A stretch of 43,292 nt of DNA. Origin: an uncultured Myxococcales bacterium (GTDB lineage Bacteria > Myxococcota_A > Polyangia > Fen-1088). The notes below the pieces were generated by a model. It had not been told where the DNA came from and ran no database searches. It saw only the letters and a list, made by a program, of their open reading frames with translations. Shown here piece after piece: positions 8,354 to 16,245 of the stretch; the stretch's first letter is position 1; every line of letters begins with the position of its first letter. The stretch is from the NCBI GenBank assembly GCA_937889515.1, contig CALAOV010000389.1, forward strand, positions 1 to 43,292. Direction: 5' to 3'. The position numbers were made by a program, and so were the translations under genes.

Positions 8354-9194
8354 CTCCCTCGCGTGTCTGGCCGTATCCGCCCTGGCTGTCGGGGGAGCGG
8401 GTTGCTCGGCGCGGACGATCGTCGCCGTGGACCCATACCCGTGCTCGGAGGGCGGCGCGACCGGCTGCGCGCAGCAACTGCTGAACGATCTGATCGGTTA
8501 TTGGCGTCTCAATGACGTAGCCGGGAGCGCCACGGCCCGCGATTGGTCCGGGTGGGGCAACGACGGAACGCTGGTCGGCCTAGCCCCGTCCACCGCCTGG
8601 GTCGCGGGCGGTCCGGAGGGTGGCGCCCTGTCGGTACAGGGAAACGGCTATGTCAACGTGCCGGCCTCGAGTTCCATCGACTCGATCAGCACCCAGGTGA
8701 CGGTCGCGGCCTGGATCTTCCTCGATGGCGCCATCGCGGCGGGGTCCTACGCGACGGCCATTTCGCGCCAGATCGGAACCGGCTTCGGTCAGCACTACCA
8801 TCTCTCGGTCAACTCCCAGCAACAAGCCATCCTCTTCATTACCACCACGACTGTGGGGCAGAAGGTGCTCGGGAGCCCGATGACGGTCCCGCAGCAAACC
8901 TGGGTCCACCTGGCCGGAACCTACGACGGCAGCCAGGCCCGCCTCTACGTGAACGGCGCCGAGGTCGCCAACCAACCGGTGACCGGTCCGTTCGCCGCAG
9001 AGACCAATTCGGTCATTCTCTCCGGGAACGGCAACAGCCCCGGCAACACCGTTTCGGAGTTCGTCCCGGGCCAGCTCGACGAGATCATGCTGTACAGCCG
9101 GGCGCTTGGAGCGGACGAAATCGCGCGCCTCGAAGGTGGAGCGCTGATACCCCCGCCGGGGTCCCATTCAGACGGCGGACCGGCAGGGAACTGA
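8340..9194 (+). CDS. LamG (concanavalin A-like) surface lipoprotein
   Basis: The gene starts at a TTG at 8340 inside the last codons of the upstream gene; a GGAGG sits six bases before it, which supports this start and coupled translation. The 284-residue product has a lipoprotein signal (ALAVGGAGC, Cys22). Residues about 48-265 form one LamG/LamGL domain, with the hallmarks LIGYWRLND, DWSGWGNDGTL, VTVAAWIFLDG, WVHLAGTYDGSQARLYVNG and FVPGQLDEIMLYSRALGADE. Such domains bind carbohydrates or surface ligands. The gene lies 118 bases before the ECF sigma gene, so a role as extracellular glycan sensor for it is an attractive inference, with no direct proof. Confidence 0.85.
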   Translation: MRDFNSLACLAVSALAVGGAGCSARTIVAVDPYPCSEGGATGCAQQLLNDLIGYWRLNDVAGSATARDWSGWGNDGTLVGLAPSTAWVAGGPEGGALSVQGNGYVNVPASSSIDSISTQVTVAAWIFLDGAIAAGSYATAISRQIGTGFGQHYHLSVNSQQQAILFITTTTVGQKVLGSPMTVPQQTWVHLAGTYDGSQARLYVNGAEVANQPVTGPFAAETNSVILSGNGNSPGNTVSEFVPGQLDEIMLYSRALGADEIARLEGGALIPPPGSHSDGGPAGN

Positions 9195-9268
9195 CGAAAA
9201 GGCCCCGGGCGGTGGTCGCGTCATCGTATGGCACGCCGCGGTGTTACGTCCCACTTGCTACATTTTCC

Positions 9269-9298
9269 GTGACAAGTCCGGACGCGTCCGGACAATCT
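9269..9298 (+). promoter_or_regulatory. Candidate ECF-type promoter of the sigma gene, with palindrome
   Basis: Two copies of GACAA (9271-9275 and 9291-9295) lie 15 bases apart in the 118-base gap before the sigma gene, 17 bases before its GTG. The same pair stands before all three GH54 genes. Between the boxes, GTCCGGACGCGTCCGGAC (9276-9293) is a perfect 18-base palindrome, seen only in this copy. The spacing suits a two-box ECF promoter. Alternatively it is a direct-repeat site for an AraC-type regulator. Confidence 0.6.
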
Positions 9299-9312
9299 AG
9301 AATAGGGACCCA

Positions 9313-9864
9313 GTGAGCCATCTGCGCCTCGTTGTTTCGTCGGATCCGCGGATAACCCCGGATGACGCCTGCCTGGACGCCTTTCAGAGGGAGCTCGACT
9401 ACGTCTTTCGAACGCTCCGGCGGCTCGGCACCGCTCCGGGCGAAGTCGAGGATCTGGTCCAGGAGGTGTTCCTGGCCCTCCGTCGGTCTTGGAGTGAATA
9501 CGACCCAGACCGTCCATTACGCCCCTACCTGTTCGGAATCGCCTTCCGAATCGCGTCGGCGTACCGGCGGAAACGCAGCCGCGAGGTGGCGTTCGGGATC
9601 GTCGAAATCGACGACCCTGGGCCTGGACCGGACGACGCGCTCCAGATCAAGCAGGCGCGCGCCACGGTGCTGGCGGCGCTCGAACGCATTCCCCTGCCCA
9701 GACGCGCGGTTCTGGTCATGCACGATCTGGACGACGTCCCGGTCAGCGAGGTGGCGTCGGTGCTGTCGATCCCGCTGTTCACCGCCTATTCGCGCCTGCG
9801 CAAGGCCCGCAAGGAACTGGAGGCGGCGATTCGACGTATCCTCAAGGAGGCGGACGCCCGATGA
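9313..9864 (+). CDS. ECF-family RNA polymerase sigma factor
   Basis: The 183-residue protein has the two conserved parts of extracytoplasmic-function sigma factors. Region 2 spans about 22-90, with VEDLVQEVFLALRRSW (core binding) and RPYLFGIAFRIASAYRRKR (-10 recognition). Region 4 spans about 115-175, with LPRRAVLVMHDLDDVPVSEV and the helix-turn-helix around SIPLFTAYSRLRKARKELE. There is no N-terminal region 1 and no extra C-terminal domain. The start is a GTG with GGGA upstream. The stop overlaps the next gene by four bases (ATGA), typical of a sigma and anti-sigma pair. A two-box motif before this gene recurs before the three GH54 genes, so it probably activates itself and that locus. Confidence 0.93.
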   Translation: MSHLRLVVSSDPRITPDDACLDAFQRELDYVFRTLRRLGTAPGEVEDLVQEVFLALRRSWSEYDPDRPLRPYLFGIAFRIASAYRRKRSREVAFGIVEIDDPGPGPDDALQIKQARATVLAALERIPLPRRAVLVMHDLDDVPVSEVASVLSIPLFTAYSRLRKARKELEAAIRRILKEADAR

Positions 9865-10523
9865 TCGGTTTGCGCGGAAAGCTGTCGGCCGAGGTTCGTT
9901 CGCTGCTCGATCGTGAGCGCGTCATTCCGGCTCAGCCGGCGGTCGTGCGGGCGAGAGTGCTCGCACGGGCGCGTGCCGCGCTGGCGAGGGGCGCCACTTG
10001 CCGGCCGGTCCCCGACACAGCGCCGCGGAGAACGCGATGGGTCGCCGCGGCGGTGCTGGTCTGTGTGGCGAGCGCTGCGGCGGCTGCCGCCGCGTACCGG
10101 ATCGGCATCCGGATGAACCCGGCGTCGCCGCCTGTCGCGGTGTCCCGTCCGTTGGCGGCTTCGGAACCGCCTTCGAGATTGGTGGCGAATCCGGTCGCCG
10201 ACCTGCCGGTGGCGCCCGGGCCTGCCCGAGCGCCGTCCGTCTCGAAGGCCGACACGACCCGGGAGGAGTTGCGCCTCCTGCGGCAGGCCCGCGCGGCGGT
10301 GGCGCGGGAGGACTTCGCGGCTGCACTGCCGCCGCTCGCCGAGCTCGGACGCCGCTTCAAAGACGGGCGCCTGGCCGAGGAGCGCGAAGCCCTGCGGGTC
10401 AAGGCGCTGGCGGGACTGGGGAGGACGGAAGAGGCGCGGCGCGCCGCCGCCGCTTTCGAGGCTCGATTCCCCCGCAGCGTGCTCTTGCCGGCCGTCCGTC
10501 AAATGCCGGCGGCGAGTCCGTAG
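9861..10523 (+). CDS. Single-pass membrane protein, likely anti-sigma factor
   Basis: The gene overlaps the sigma gene by ATGA. The 220-residue product has an N-terminal cytoplasmic part of about 53 residues rich in Arg and Ala (LLDRERVIPAQPAVVRARVL), one transmembrane segment (about 57-79, WVAAAVLVCVASAAAAAAAY) and an external part. After a Pro-rich linker, residues about 130-215 are helical with a tetratricopeptide-like pattern (LLRQARAAVAREDFAAALPPL, then FKDGRLAEEREALRVKAL). I see no zinc-binding HxxxCxxC motif, so it is not a classical ZAS anti-sigma. Position and topology support a transmembrane regulator of the sigma factor; the external repeat could bind a partner such as the LamG lipoprotein. 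That partner is a guess. Confidence 0.72.
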   Translation: MIGLRGKLSAEVRSLLDRERVIPAQPAVVRARVLARARAALARGATCRPVPDTAPRRTRWVAAAVLVCVASAAAAAAAYRIGIRMNPASPPVAVSRPLAASEPPSRLVANPVADLPVAPGPARAPSVSKADTTREELRLLRQARAAVAREDFAAALPPLAELGRRFKDGRLAEEREALRVKALAGLGRTEEARRAAAAFEARFPRSVLLPAVRQMPAASP

Positions 10524-10548
10524 TCGCGAACGACTGGCCTACCAGGGG

Positions 10549-12039
10549 CTAAAACCAGGTTTCGGCTTGCAAGCCGAAGGTGGCCCCGCTCCTGGCGTTG
10601 GGGTAGGTGTCGGTGTAGAGCCTGCCCGAATCGATGGTGGCGGTCTGAGCAGCCGCGTTCCACCTCGCCCAGGTGTAAAAGAGGCGCAGCTCCGGGCGCG
10701 TCAGGAATTCCTTGCCTGCGGTGATCGCGAGGGCACCGGTGAACTTGGCCAGGTATTGCGAGTCTGAACCGTTGCTCTTGTCCACGCGGTCGTAGCCGGC
10801 CTCGCCGAGCGCCTTGGTGTGCTTGGTGAACGCCAATCCCACCCGTCCGCCGGCGGAGTACCATTTCGTTATCTGCCCGGCGTTTCCGAGGTCGTCACGC
10901 TGGAATACCCCGGCCAGCTGTGTGCCAAGCCAATCGGTGGGCTGAATGGTGAGCACCTCGACGATCCGGAACCGGGACTCACTCGGGTCGTGGCGGAGCG
11001 AGAAGTCGGGGTAGTAGAAGCGCGCGAGCGTTCCAAAGCCCGTTCCCCCACCCCGGCCATATTGGACCGCAAACTTGTTGTCGCCGCCCAGTAGCTTCTG
11101 CACGAATTGGACAGTGGCGCCCCACCCGCCATGTGTGGCGGGATCGTTGCTGAGATCCGCGATGTACTGGAACCCGATCTGGAGCTCACCGCTCTGGTAC
11201 GGCCGGATCCCTCGAAGCTGCAGATCGTTTCGAAGGCCGAAGTCAGCTTGTGCCGGCAACTGCGGCGCGGTTGGGTCGGTGGGAATTCCTGGCTCTCCAT
11301 CGACGGCGAACGCCGCGTAGCTGAGCCGCAGGTCTCTACCGAGATTGATGTCCTCGATTCCCCCGCCCACACCGGAGGGGTTCCAATAGAAAAAGTCGCT
11401 GATATAGACGGATTCGCGCTTGTAGTAGCGGCTTCCCACCCAGGGCGTCCCTCCGTAAAGCCAAGGAATGCCCTTGATGTCGGCGTAGAGATTGGGGAAG
11501 GACAGAGTCGCACCGGTCGAGGTCGTGAATTGGAGCGGCGAATTGATGACCCCCGTCGGAGAATAGCCAATATAGGTCGTCGGTATGTAGACGGTCGGCA
11601 TGAAGTGTAAGGTCGCAACCGAGCCGTCGTCGCCCACGTACGTCACCATTGCGAAGTGGGTCTCGGACCACACCTCACACTCGTTGCCGAGCCTGTACTT
11701 GGACACCAGCCCCCCCGGGAGAGCGAGCGCGAAGCAGGTCATGCGGCCCCTCTGATCGCTCGCGCCGAAACCGCCGCGAAAATATCCGCTCAGGGACAGG
11801 TCGCCCACTTTCGGCTTGGCGGCTGGCGCAACGACTGCGGTGGCCGGCACCACCGCCGCGGTCGGCACAACCGGTGCCGCCTGCTCAGCTTCTTTTGGTT
11901 CTTGAGTGTTGTGCTGGGTGTCGGCTTCAGTGTTGGGTTGGGCGTCCGCGTCTGTGGGCTCCTCGGCGAGGGCCTGCGTCGAAAGGAAGCCCGTCACCAA
12001 CAGTCCGCATAGCCCCATTGTCACTAGTGGTTGTCGCAT
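10549..12039 (-). CDS. lamB: LamB/maltoporin-type carbohydrate porin
   Basis: This 496-residue outer-membrane protein should let oligosaccharides diffuse into the periplasm. It has a signal peptide (LLVTGFLSTQALA), then an unusual Glu/Pro/Ala-rich segment (about 27-78), then a sequence typical of the LamB family: LSGYFRGGFGAS at the first strand, KYRLGNECEVWSE, and IPWLYGGTPWVGSRYYKRES. The last residues (FGLQAETWF) end in the Phe recognised by the barrel-assembly machinery. Length after the linker matches an 18-strand maltoporin. The gene starts 34 bases after the stop of GH54a on the same strand, so it is probably the last gene of that operon and imports the products of the hydrolases. True substrate is unknown; arabino-oligosaccharides fit the context. 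Confidence 0.88.
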   Translation of the reverse strand: MRQPLVTMGLCGLLVTGFLSTQALAEEPTDADAQPNTEADTQHNTQEPKEAEQAAPVVPTAAVVPATAVVAPAAKPKVGDLSLSGYFRGGFGASDQRGRMTCFALALPGGLVSKYRLGNECEVWSETHFAMVTYVGDDGSVATLHFMPTVYIPTTYIGYSPTGVINSPLQFTTSTGATLSFPNLYADIKGIPWLYGGTPWVGSRYYKRESVYISDFFYWNPSGVGGGIEDINLGRDLRLSYAAFAVDGEPGIPTDPTAPQLPAQADFGLRNDLQLRGIRPYQSGELQIGFQYIADLSNDPATHGGWGATVQFVQKLLGGDNKFAVQYGRGGGTGFGTLARFYYPDFSLRHDPSESRFRIVEVLTIQPTDWLGTQLAGVFQRDDLGNAGQITKWYSAGGRVGLAFTKHTKALGEAGYDRVDKSNGSDSQYLAKFTGALAITAGKEFLTRPELRLFYTWARWNAAAQTATIDSGRLYTDTYPNARSGATFGLQAETWF

Positions 12040-12073
12040 GGTTTGACCGAGCCGGGATCGGACGCGATGGGCC

Positions 12074-14047
12074 CTATTTCCCGTACCCCGCGGCCTGGAC
12101 GTTCTTCAAAACGGCGAGGTCCGTGGTATCCGACGGCCGGCCGGCGGTGATGGCGCCTTCGAAGAAGGTTCCCCACGAGTTATTGCTGTTGTCACTGCCA
12201 ATACCAAGGAGGATCCCCCCCGTGTTGTTCCAGGCCTTGGGAGAGGCACCGTCGTAGGCGGTCGTCAGATCGGTGGCCGTCTGCAGATTGGCGGCCCTGA
12301 TGGCATATTGCCCGGAGCTGGTCTTGACGATGCCAAAGGCGAAAGCAACCTTCATGGACGGGTCATTGGGGTTGTTGACGGTCGAAGCTCCCGACCCTCC
12401 CGCCCAAACGCCGCCCTCGAAGTCGCCCAGGAACCATGGGCCGCTGCCCGCGCCGGTGCCCCAAAATCCAGTCCCGAAGAATATGGTGTTCATCACGCCG
12501 TACACCGTGGGATCGGTCGAGACATTGCCGAAGTCCCAGCAGCAGGCGGTACCGCTGTGCGTGCCATCTGCGAGCTCATAGATGCCCTGGGGCGTGTTGC
12601 CGATCGGCATGTTCTTACCCTTGACGCCCACGGCGGTCCGATACCCCTCTCGTGCATTCATGTACAGCGAGTAGACCTTGTGCCCGCCGACCGTCAGCGA
12701 GCCCTTCGTCGCACTTGACTCGAAGTCGGGCATGGCCGCGTAGGTCCCCCCGCCGGAGAGGCCTGCGGGCGCCGCCTTGAGATTGTTGCCGTTCCCGGAC
12801 TGGTCATACAAGAGTGAGACCGTGCAGGTCGTGCCGCTGCAGAAGGTGTCCTGGGTGGCTGTGTCGGCGAAGCCAGCGACACTTCCGATGTCTTTGGTCG
12901 TTCCGCCCGAGCCGGTGTTCATGCTCGAGCTCCCGCTCCTGACCTGGTAAAGGGGGCCGCTGTACGTCTCCGAAAGTACCCGAATCATGCTGTAGGCGGC
13001 CGCGCAAGGCTGGCCGGCGGCAGCGTAGATGTCGCAGGGGCCCTGGGCCACCGTCGTGGAGCCGCCGGCGCCGGATGTGCCAGCCGTGCCGGTTGTGCCC
13101 GCGGTGCCCGTCGTGCCGCCGTGTCCCGCAACGCCCGTCGTGCCACCGCCGCCCGTCGTGCCGCCCCGTCCCGCGGCGCCCGTCGTGCCCGCGGAACCCG
13201 TCGTGCCCGCAGCGCCTGTGGTGCCGCCGCGTCCCCCGGCGCCCGTCGTGCCACCGGTTCCCGTCGTGCCGCCTGTTCCGGTCGTGCCGCTGTTCTGCAG
13301 CACGATCGTACCCATCGCCGACGGGCTCGTGGGCGTCGGGGTCAGCGTCAGCTGGCTTCCCGCGACGCAATACGAGTAGCTCGTCGAGCTATCGTTGGTG
13401 AGCGTGTTGCCCGACGTGGTGTAATTCCCGCTTGTTTGCGGGTTCGAGGTGAGCCACCCGATCCCGCCCATCTGGTCGATCGTGCCCGTGCACGTACACC
13501 CGCCACTCGCGGCGTCTGTGCAAGTGGCGGAGGCGAAACCCAACCCCGCGAGGGGTCCACCGATCCTCTGGCACGTGGTGGTGGTCCCGGAAAGCTGCAA
13601 ACAACCGGCCGGCAATTGAAGCAGCGCGGTGCCCGATGTAGTCGTGCCGTCGGTGTACGTCCCATCGGACTTGGCGGTCCAAGTTCCGGTCACGTTGAGG
13701 GAGCCCGAGAGTGTCACGTTCGTGCAGCTCCTGGGATCGAGACCCGCCAATGAAATATCCAGGTTGCTGTCACTTAACGTCAGACACGACGAGCTCACAG
13801 CCCAGTTTCCGACCACGCTGCCGCCGCAGGCCGTCACATTCGCGCAGGACAACCCTCCCCCTGTCCCGCCGCTGGAGGTTCCGCCGGTGCCCGTCCCTGC
13901 CGCGCCGCTCGAGGTTCCGCCGGTGCCCGTCCCTGTTCCGCCGCCGGAACTTCCGCCGGTGCCCGAGCTGTTCAGGCTGGTGCTGCATGCGCCCGAAATC
14001 ATTGCGAATGCCACGGCCATCGCCAGAAATGCAGATTGGACCTTCAT
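12074..14047 (-). CDS. GH54 alpha-L-arabinofuranosidase with novel N-terminal domain (copy a)
   Basis: The enzyme should release L-arabinofuranose side chains from arabinan or arabinoxylan. The ATG at 14047 has an AGGAGA site before it; the product is 657 residues. A lipoprotein signal (Cys21) is followed by a Gly/Ser linker, a Cys-containing domain of about 200 residues (about 55-255), a Gly/Thr repeat tract (about 255-333) and the GH54 catalytic domain (336-657). The family's rare vicinal disulfide is kept (ACCWDFGN, Cys502-Cys503), as are the nucleophile Glu544 (GDFEGG) and the acid/base Asp619 (GSDNSN); their spacing matches the fungal AkAbfB enzyme (Cys176-177, Glu221, Asp297). The arabinose-binding CBM42 domain of fungal enzymes is absent. 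The LamB gene follows after 34 bases. Confidence 0.92.
   Translation of the reverse strand: MKVQSAFLAMAVAFAMISGACSTSLNSSGTGGSSGGGTGTGTGGTSSGAAGTGTGGTSSGGTGGGLSCANVTACGGSVVGNWAVSSSCLTLSDSNLDISLAGLDPRSCTNVTLSGSLNVTGTWTAKSDGTYTDGTTTSGTALLQLPAGCLQLSGTTTTCQRIGGPLAGLGFASATCTDAASGGCTCTGTIDQMGGIGWLTSNPQTSGNYTTSGNTLTNDSSTSYSYCVAGSQLTLTPTPTSPSAMGTIVLQNSGTTGTGGTTGTGGTTGAGGRGGTTGAAGTTGSAGTTGAAGRGGTTGGGGTTGVAGHGGTTGTAGTTGTAGTSGAGGSTTVAQGPCDIYAAAGQPCAAAYSMIRVLSETYSGPLYQVRSGSSSMNTGSGGTTKDIGSVAGFADTATQDTFCSGTTCTVSLLYDQSGNGNNLKAAPAGLSGGGTYAAMPDFESSATKGSLTVGGHKVYSLYMNAREGYRTAVGVKGKNMPIGNTPQGIYELADGTHSGTACCWDFGNVSTDPTVYGVMNTIFFGTGFWGTGAGSGPWFLGDFEGGVWAGGSGASTVNNPNDPSMKVAFAFGIVKTSSGQYAIRAANLQTATDLTTAYDGASPKAWNNTGGILLGIGSDNSNNSWGTFFEGAITAGRPSDTTDLAVLKNVQAAGYGK
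13045..13300 (-). repeat. Gly/Thr/Ala-rich linker repeat in GH54a
   Basis: Imperfect repeats of about 12 and 24 bases encode units such as [10 protein letters not shown] and GTTGTAGTTG. The frame is kept throughout and the units carry no spacer pattern. The tract links the N-terminal and catalytic domains and should be flexible and exposed. A similar tract lies in GH54b. Confidence 0.8.
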
Positions 14048-14096
14048 CGAAGGGTCTCCTTTAAAATGAAACTCAGGTAGGGACGGGTCTGTGGGG

Positions 14097-14126
14097 GTTT
14101 GTCGCAGCCAGCCGGCTCTTGTCACG
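14097..14126 (-). promoter_or_regulatory. Two-box element upstream of GH54a
   Basis: On the gene strand this reads GTGACAAG, then GACAA after a 15-base gap (boxes at 14119-14123 and 14099-14103). It matches the element before the ECF sigma gene in sequence, spacing and direction. The ATG is 51 bases downstream of the second box. Confidence 0.6.
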
Positions 14127-14212
14127 AAAACTGTGCTGGCTAAGCACCGGATGGATTCGCCGTGAGCCGCTTGCGGGCGCCCGCGCCCACGCCGTCCGCG
14201 CTGGCCAGCGAG

Positions 14213-16207
14213 CTACTTGCTGTACACGGCGGCGACGATGTTCGCCTGAACGGCGTTTTCCGTTGCGTCCGAGGGATAGCCGGAGACCAAGCATCCCTCG
14301 TAGAACGTCCCGTCACTCTGATTGTTGTTGGTCGCGCAGCAATCGCCGCCGCTGCCGAGGACCATCGCGCCTTCCTTCTTCATCGGGCTCCACCCCGCGG
14401 GGAGGGCGCCCTTGTAGTACGTGGCCAAGCTGCCGGTCGTCGCGTCGCCGCCCCGCAGGGCGAATTCTGTTGTCCCGTTGTTCTTCAGCACGGCGGTGAC
14501 AAACGTGGCCGTCTGGGTCGGATCGTTGTTGTTCTTGCCGCCGCCGCCCTGGGAGAAGAGCCCGGCCTCGAGATCGGCCATCACCCACGGACCGGCGCCG
14601 GCCCCCGTACCCCAGGCGGTGGTGTTGCTGAAGTTGAGGGCATCCATGTGGCCGCCCGCAACGTAGGCTCGGCCGGTCTCGCTGTTGCCGTAGTCGAAGC
14701 AGCACCCGCTGTTGTAATGCGTGCCGCTCGTCACCATGTACATCCCCTCGGGCGCGCTGCCGAGCGGAATGCCTGATTTTGAACCATCGACCCAGTAGCT
14801 GTTGTTGGGTTTGATGTACAGGGAATAGACCTTGTTCCCACCGACCTTGATCGACTCTCCGGTCGCGCTCGCCGGTTGGTCCTGGCCACCGACCGGGCTG
14901 CCCGAACCCTGGTACCAGAGGTCGTGGCCGTTGCCGCTTTGGTCGTAGATGGCGGTGATGACGCACGTCGTGCCCGAGCAGAACGTGTCCTGCGAGGCCG
15001 CGTCCGCGACGCCTCCGGCAGTAACGGCGCTGATGTCCTTGGTCGTGCCGGCCGAGTTGCGGATTTGATAGACCTTCCCGCCATACGCTCCGAAGAGCGC
15101 TCTCACGGTGCTGTGCGCCGCTACGCAGGCAGTGCCTCCGCTCTTGTAGATATCGCACGGCCCCGTGGTGGTGCCCGTCGAGCCGCCCCCGCCGGTGGTT
15201 CCCGCGCCGCCGGTCGTGCCACCCGTGCCGGTCGTCCCGGCCGTGCCGGTCGTCCCGCCGCGCCCTGCCGCCCCCGTCGTGCCGGCCGTACCTGTCGTCC
15301 CACCACGTCCGGCGGCACCGGTGGTCCCCGCCGCGCCGGTGGTCCCCGCGCTCCCGGTCGTCCCGCCGCGGCCTGCTGACCCGGTGGTGCCGCCGGTGCT
15401 TATCGTGCCGCCGGTGCCCGTCGCGCCGCCCGCACCCGAGTTGCCGCCCGCACCCGTGCTGCCGCTCTTCTGGAGCACGATCGTGCCCGTCAGGGTCGGG
15501 CTGGTACTCTGCGGGGTCATGGTCAGCGCGTCTCCCGAGACGCAGTACGAATACTTCGTGTTGCCCGAGTCGCCCTGGACAGCGACCACGTTGCCCGAGA
15601 GCGTGTAGTTGCCGATTGTCGTCGGTGCAGGGGATAGCAACCCAATCCCGCCCGTCTGTTGGATGGTGGCCGAGCAGTTGCACCCGCCGCCCGCCGCGTC
15701 GGTGCAAATGAACGAGGCGTAGCCCAGGTTGATGAGGAGGCTAGCCGCCCCGGCGCAGGTGACGGGCGTCGACGAAATTACCAGGCACGAGGGCGGCATC
15801 GTGATCTGCTCGTCGCCCGATGTGACCGTATTGTCCGAATAGGTCCCGTCGGCGTTGGCGGTCAACGTTCCGGTCACTTGGAGGGACCCCGTAACCGGCA
15901 CGGACGTGCAACTCGCACCAAACATCGACCGATCCAGCTCACCAGAAACGGTCAGACAGGACGATGTCACGGTCCAGGTTCCGACCACGTTGCCGCCGCA
16001 GGACGCCACATTGGAGCAGGACCCTCCCCCTGCCCCCCCGCTGGAGCTTCCGCCCGCCCCGCTGCCAGAGCTTCCGCCTCTGCCCCCCGCGGCCCCGCCG
16101 CCGGAGCTTCCACCGGTGCCCGACGGGCTGCCCGATCCGGAGCTGCATGCCGCTGAAATCATCGCGGCTGCAATTGCCATCGCCAGAACAACAGATCGGA
16201 GCTTCAT
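14213..16207 (-). CDS. GH54 alpha-L-arabinofuranosidase with novel N-terminal domain (copy b)
   Basis: The 664-residue protein has the same plan as copy a: lipoprotein signal (MKLRSVVLAMAIAAAMISAAC, Cys21), Gly/Ser linker, an N-terminal domain of about 200 residues that clearly resembles that of copy a (both have CGGxVVGxWxVxSSCLT), a Gly/Thr tract (about 265-345), and the GH54 domain (349-664). Catalytic features are intact: the vicinal disulfide GCCFDYGN (Cys502-503), Glu547 (ADLEAG) and Asp622 (GGDCC). The Asp is followed by two extra Cys residues, not seen in the other copies. The start at 16207 has only a weak ribosome binding site and sits about 10 bases after the promoter-like second box, so the message may be nearly leaderless. 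The 165-base gap to copy a suggests a separate promoter there. Confidence 0.92.
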   Translation of the reverse strand: MKLRSVVLAMAIAAAMISAACSSGSGSPSGTGGSSGGGAAGGRGGSSGSGAGGSSSGGAGGGSCSNVASCGGNVVGTWTVTSSCLTVSGELDRSMFGASCTSVPVTGSLQVTGTLTANADGTYSDNTVTSGDEQITMPPSCLVISSTPVTCAGAASLLINLGYASFICTDAAGGGCNCSATIQQTGGIGLLSPAPTTIGNYTLSGNVVAVQGDSGNTKYSYCVSGDALTMTPQSTSPTLTGTIVLQKSGSTGAGGNSGAGGATGTGGTISTGGTTGSAGRGGTTGSAGTTGAAGTTGAAGRGGTTGTAGTTGAAGRGGTTGTAGTTGTGGTTGGAGTTGGGGSTGTTTGPCDIYKSGGTACVAAHSTVRALFGAYGGKVYQIRNSAGTTKDISAVTAGGVADAASQDTFCSGTTCVITAIYDQSGNGHDLWYQGSGSPVGGQDQPASATGESIKVGGNKVYSLYIKPNNSYWVDGSKSGIPLGSAPEGMYMVTSGTHYNSGCCFDYGNSETGRAYVAGGHMDALNFSNTTAWGTGAGAGPWVMADLEAGLFSQGGGGKNNNDPTQTATFVTAVLKNNGTTEFALRGGDATTGSLATYYKGALPAGWSPMKKEGAMVLGSGGDCCATNNNQSDGTFYEGCLVSGYPSDATENAVQANIVAAVYSK
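15165..15465 (-). repeat. Gly/Thr/Ala-rich linker repeat in GH54b
   Basis: In-frame repeats encode units like [10 protein letters not shown] and GTTGTAGTTG, alternating a neutral and an Arg-containing version. The tract joins the N-terminal domain to the catalytic domain. Similarity to the GH54a tract supports duplication of the whole gene, or exchange between the copies. Confidence 0.8.
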
Positions 16208-16215
16208 CGAAGGGG

Positions 16216-16245
16216 GTTTGTCGCAATCATCCCGCTCTTGTTACG
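16216..16245 (-). promoter_or_regulatory. Two-box element upstream of GH54b
   Basis: On the gene strand it reads GTAACAAG, then GACAA after 15 bases (boxes at 16238-16242 and 16218-16222). The first box differs from the others at one base. It overlaps the last codons of the GH39 gene. The second box is only about 10 bases before the ATG. Confidence 0.55.

Noticed and set aside
9227..9243. TGGCAC followed by a G/C-rich stretch, as a second sigma54 promoter before the sigma gene
   Set aside because: The second half lacks the GC pair at the required ten-base distance. Similar TGGCAC hits at about 13570 and 16410 are inside genes and also lack it.
13045..15465. Regular short repeats that look at first like a CRISPR or tandem-repeat array
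   Set aside because: They are in-frame, imperfect units encoding Gly/Thr/Ala linkers inside two GH54 genes; there are no spacers and no cas genes.
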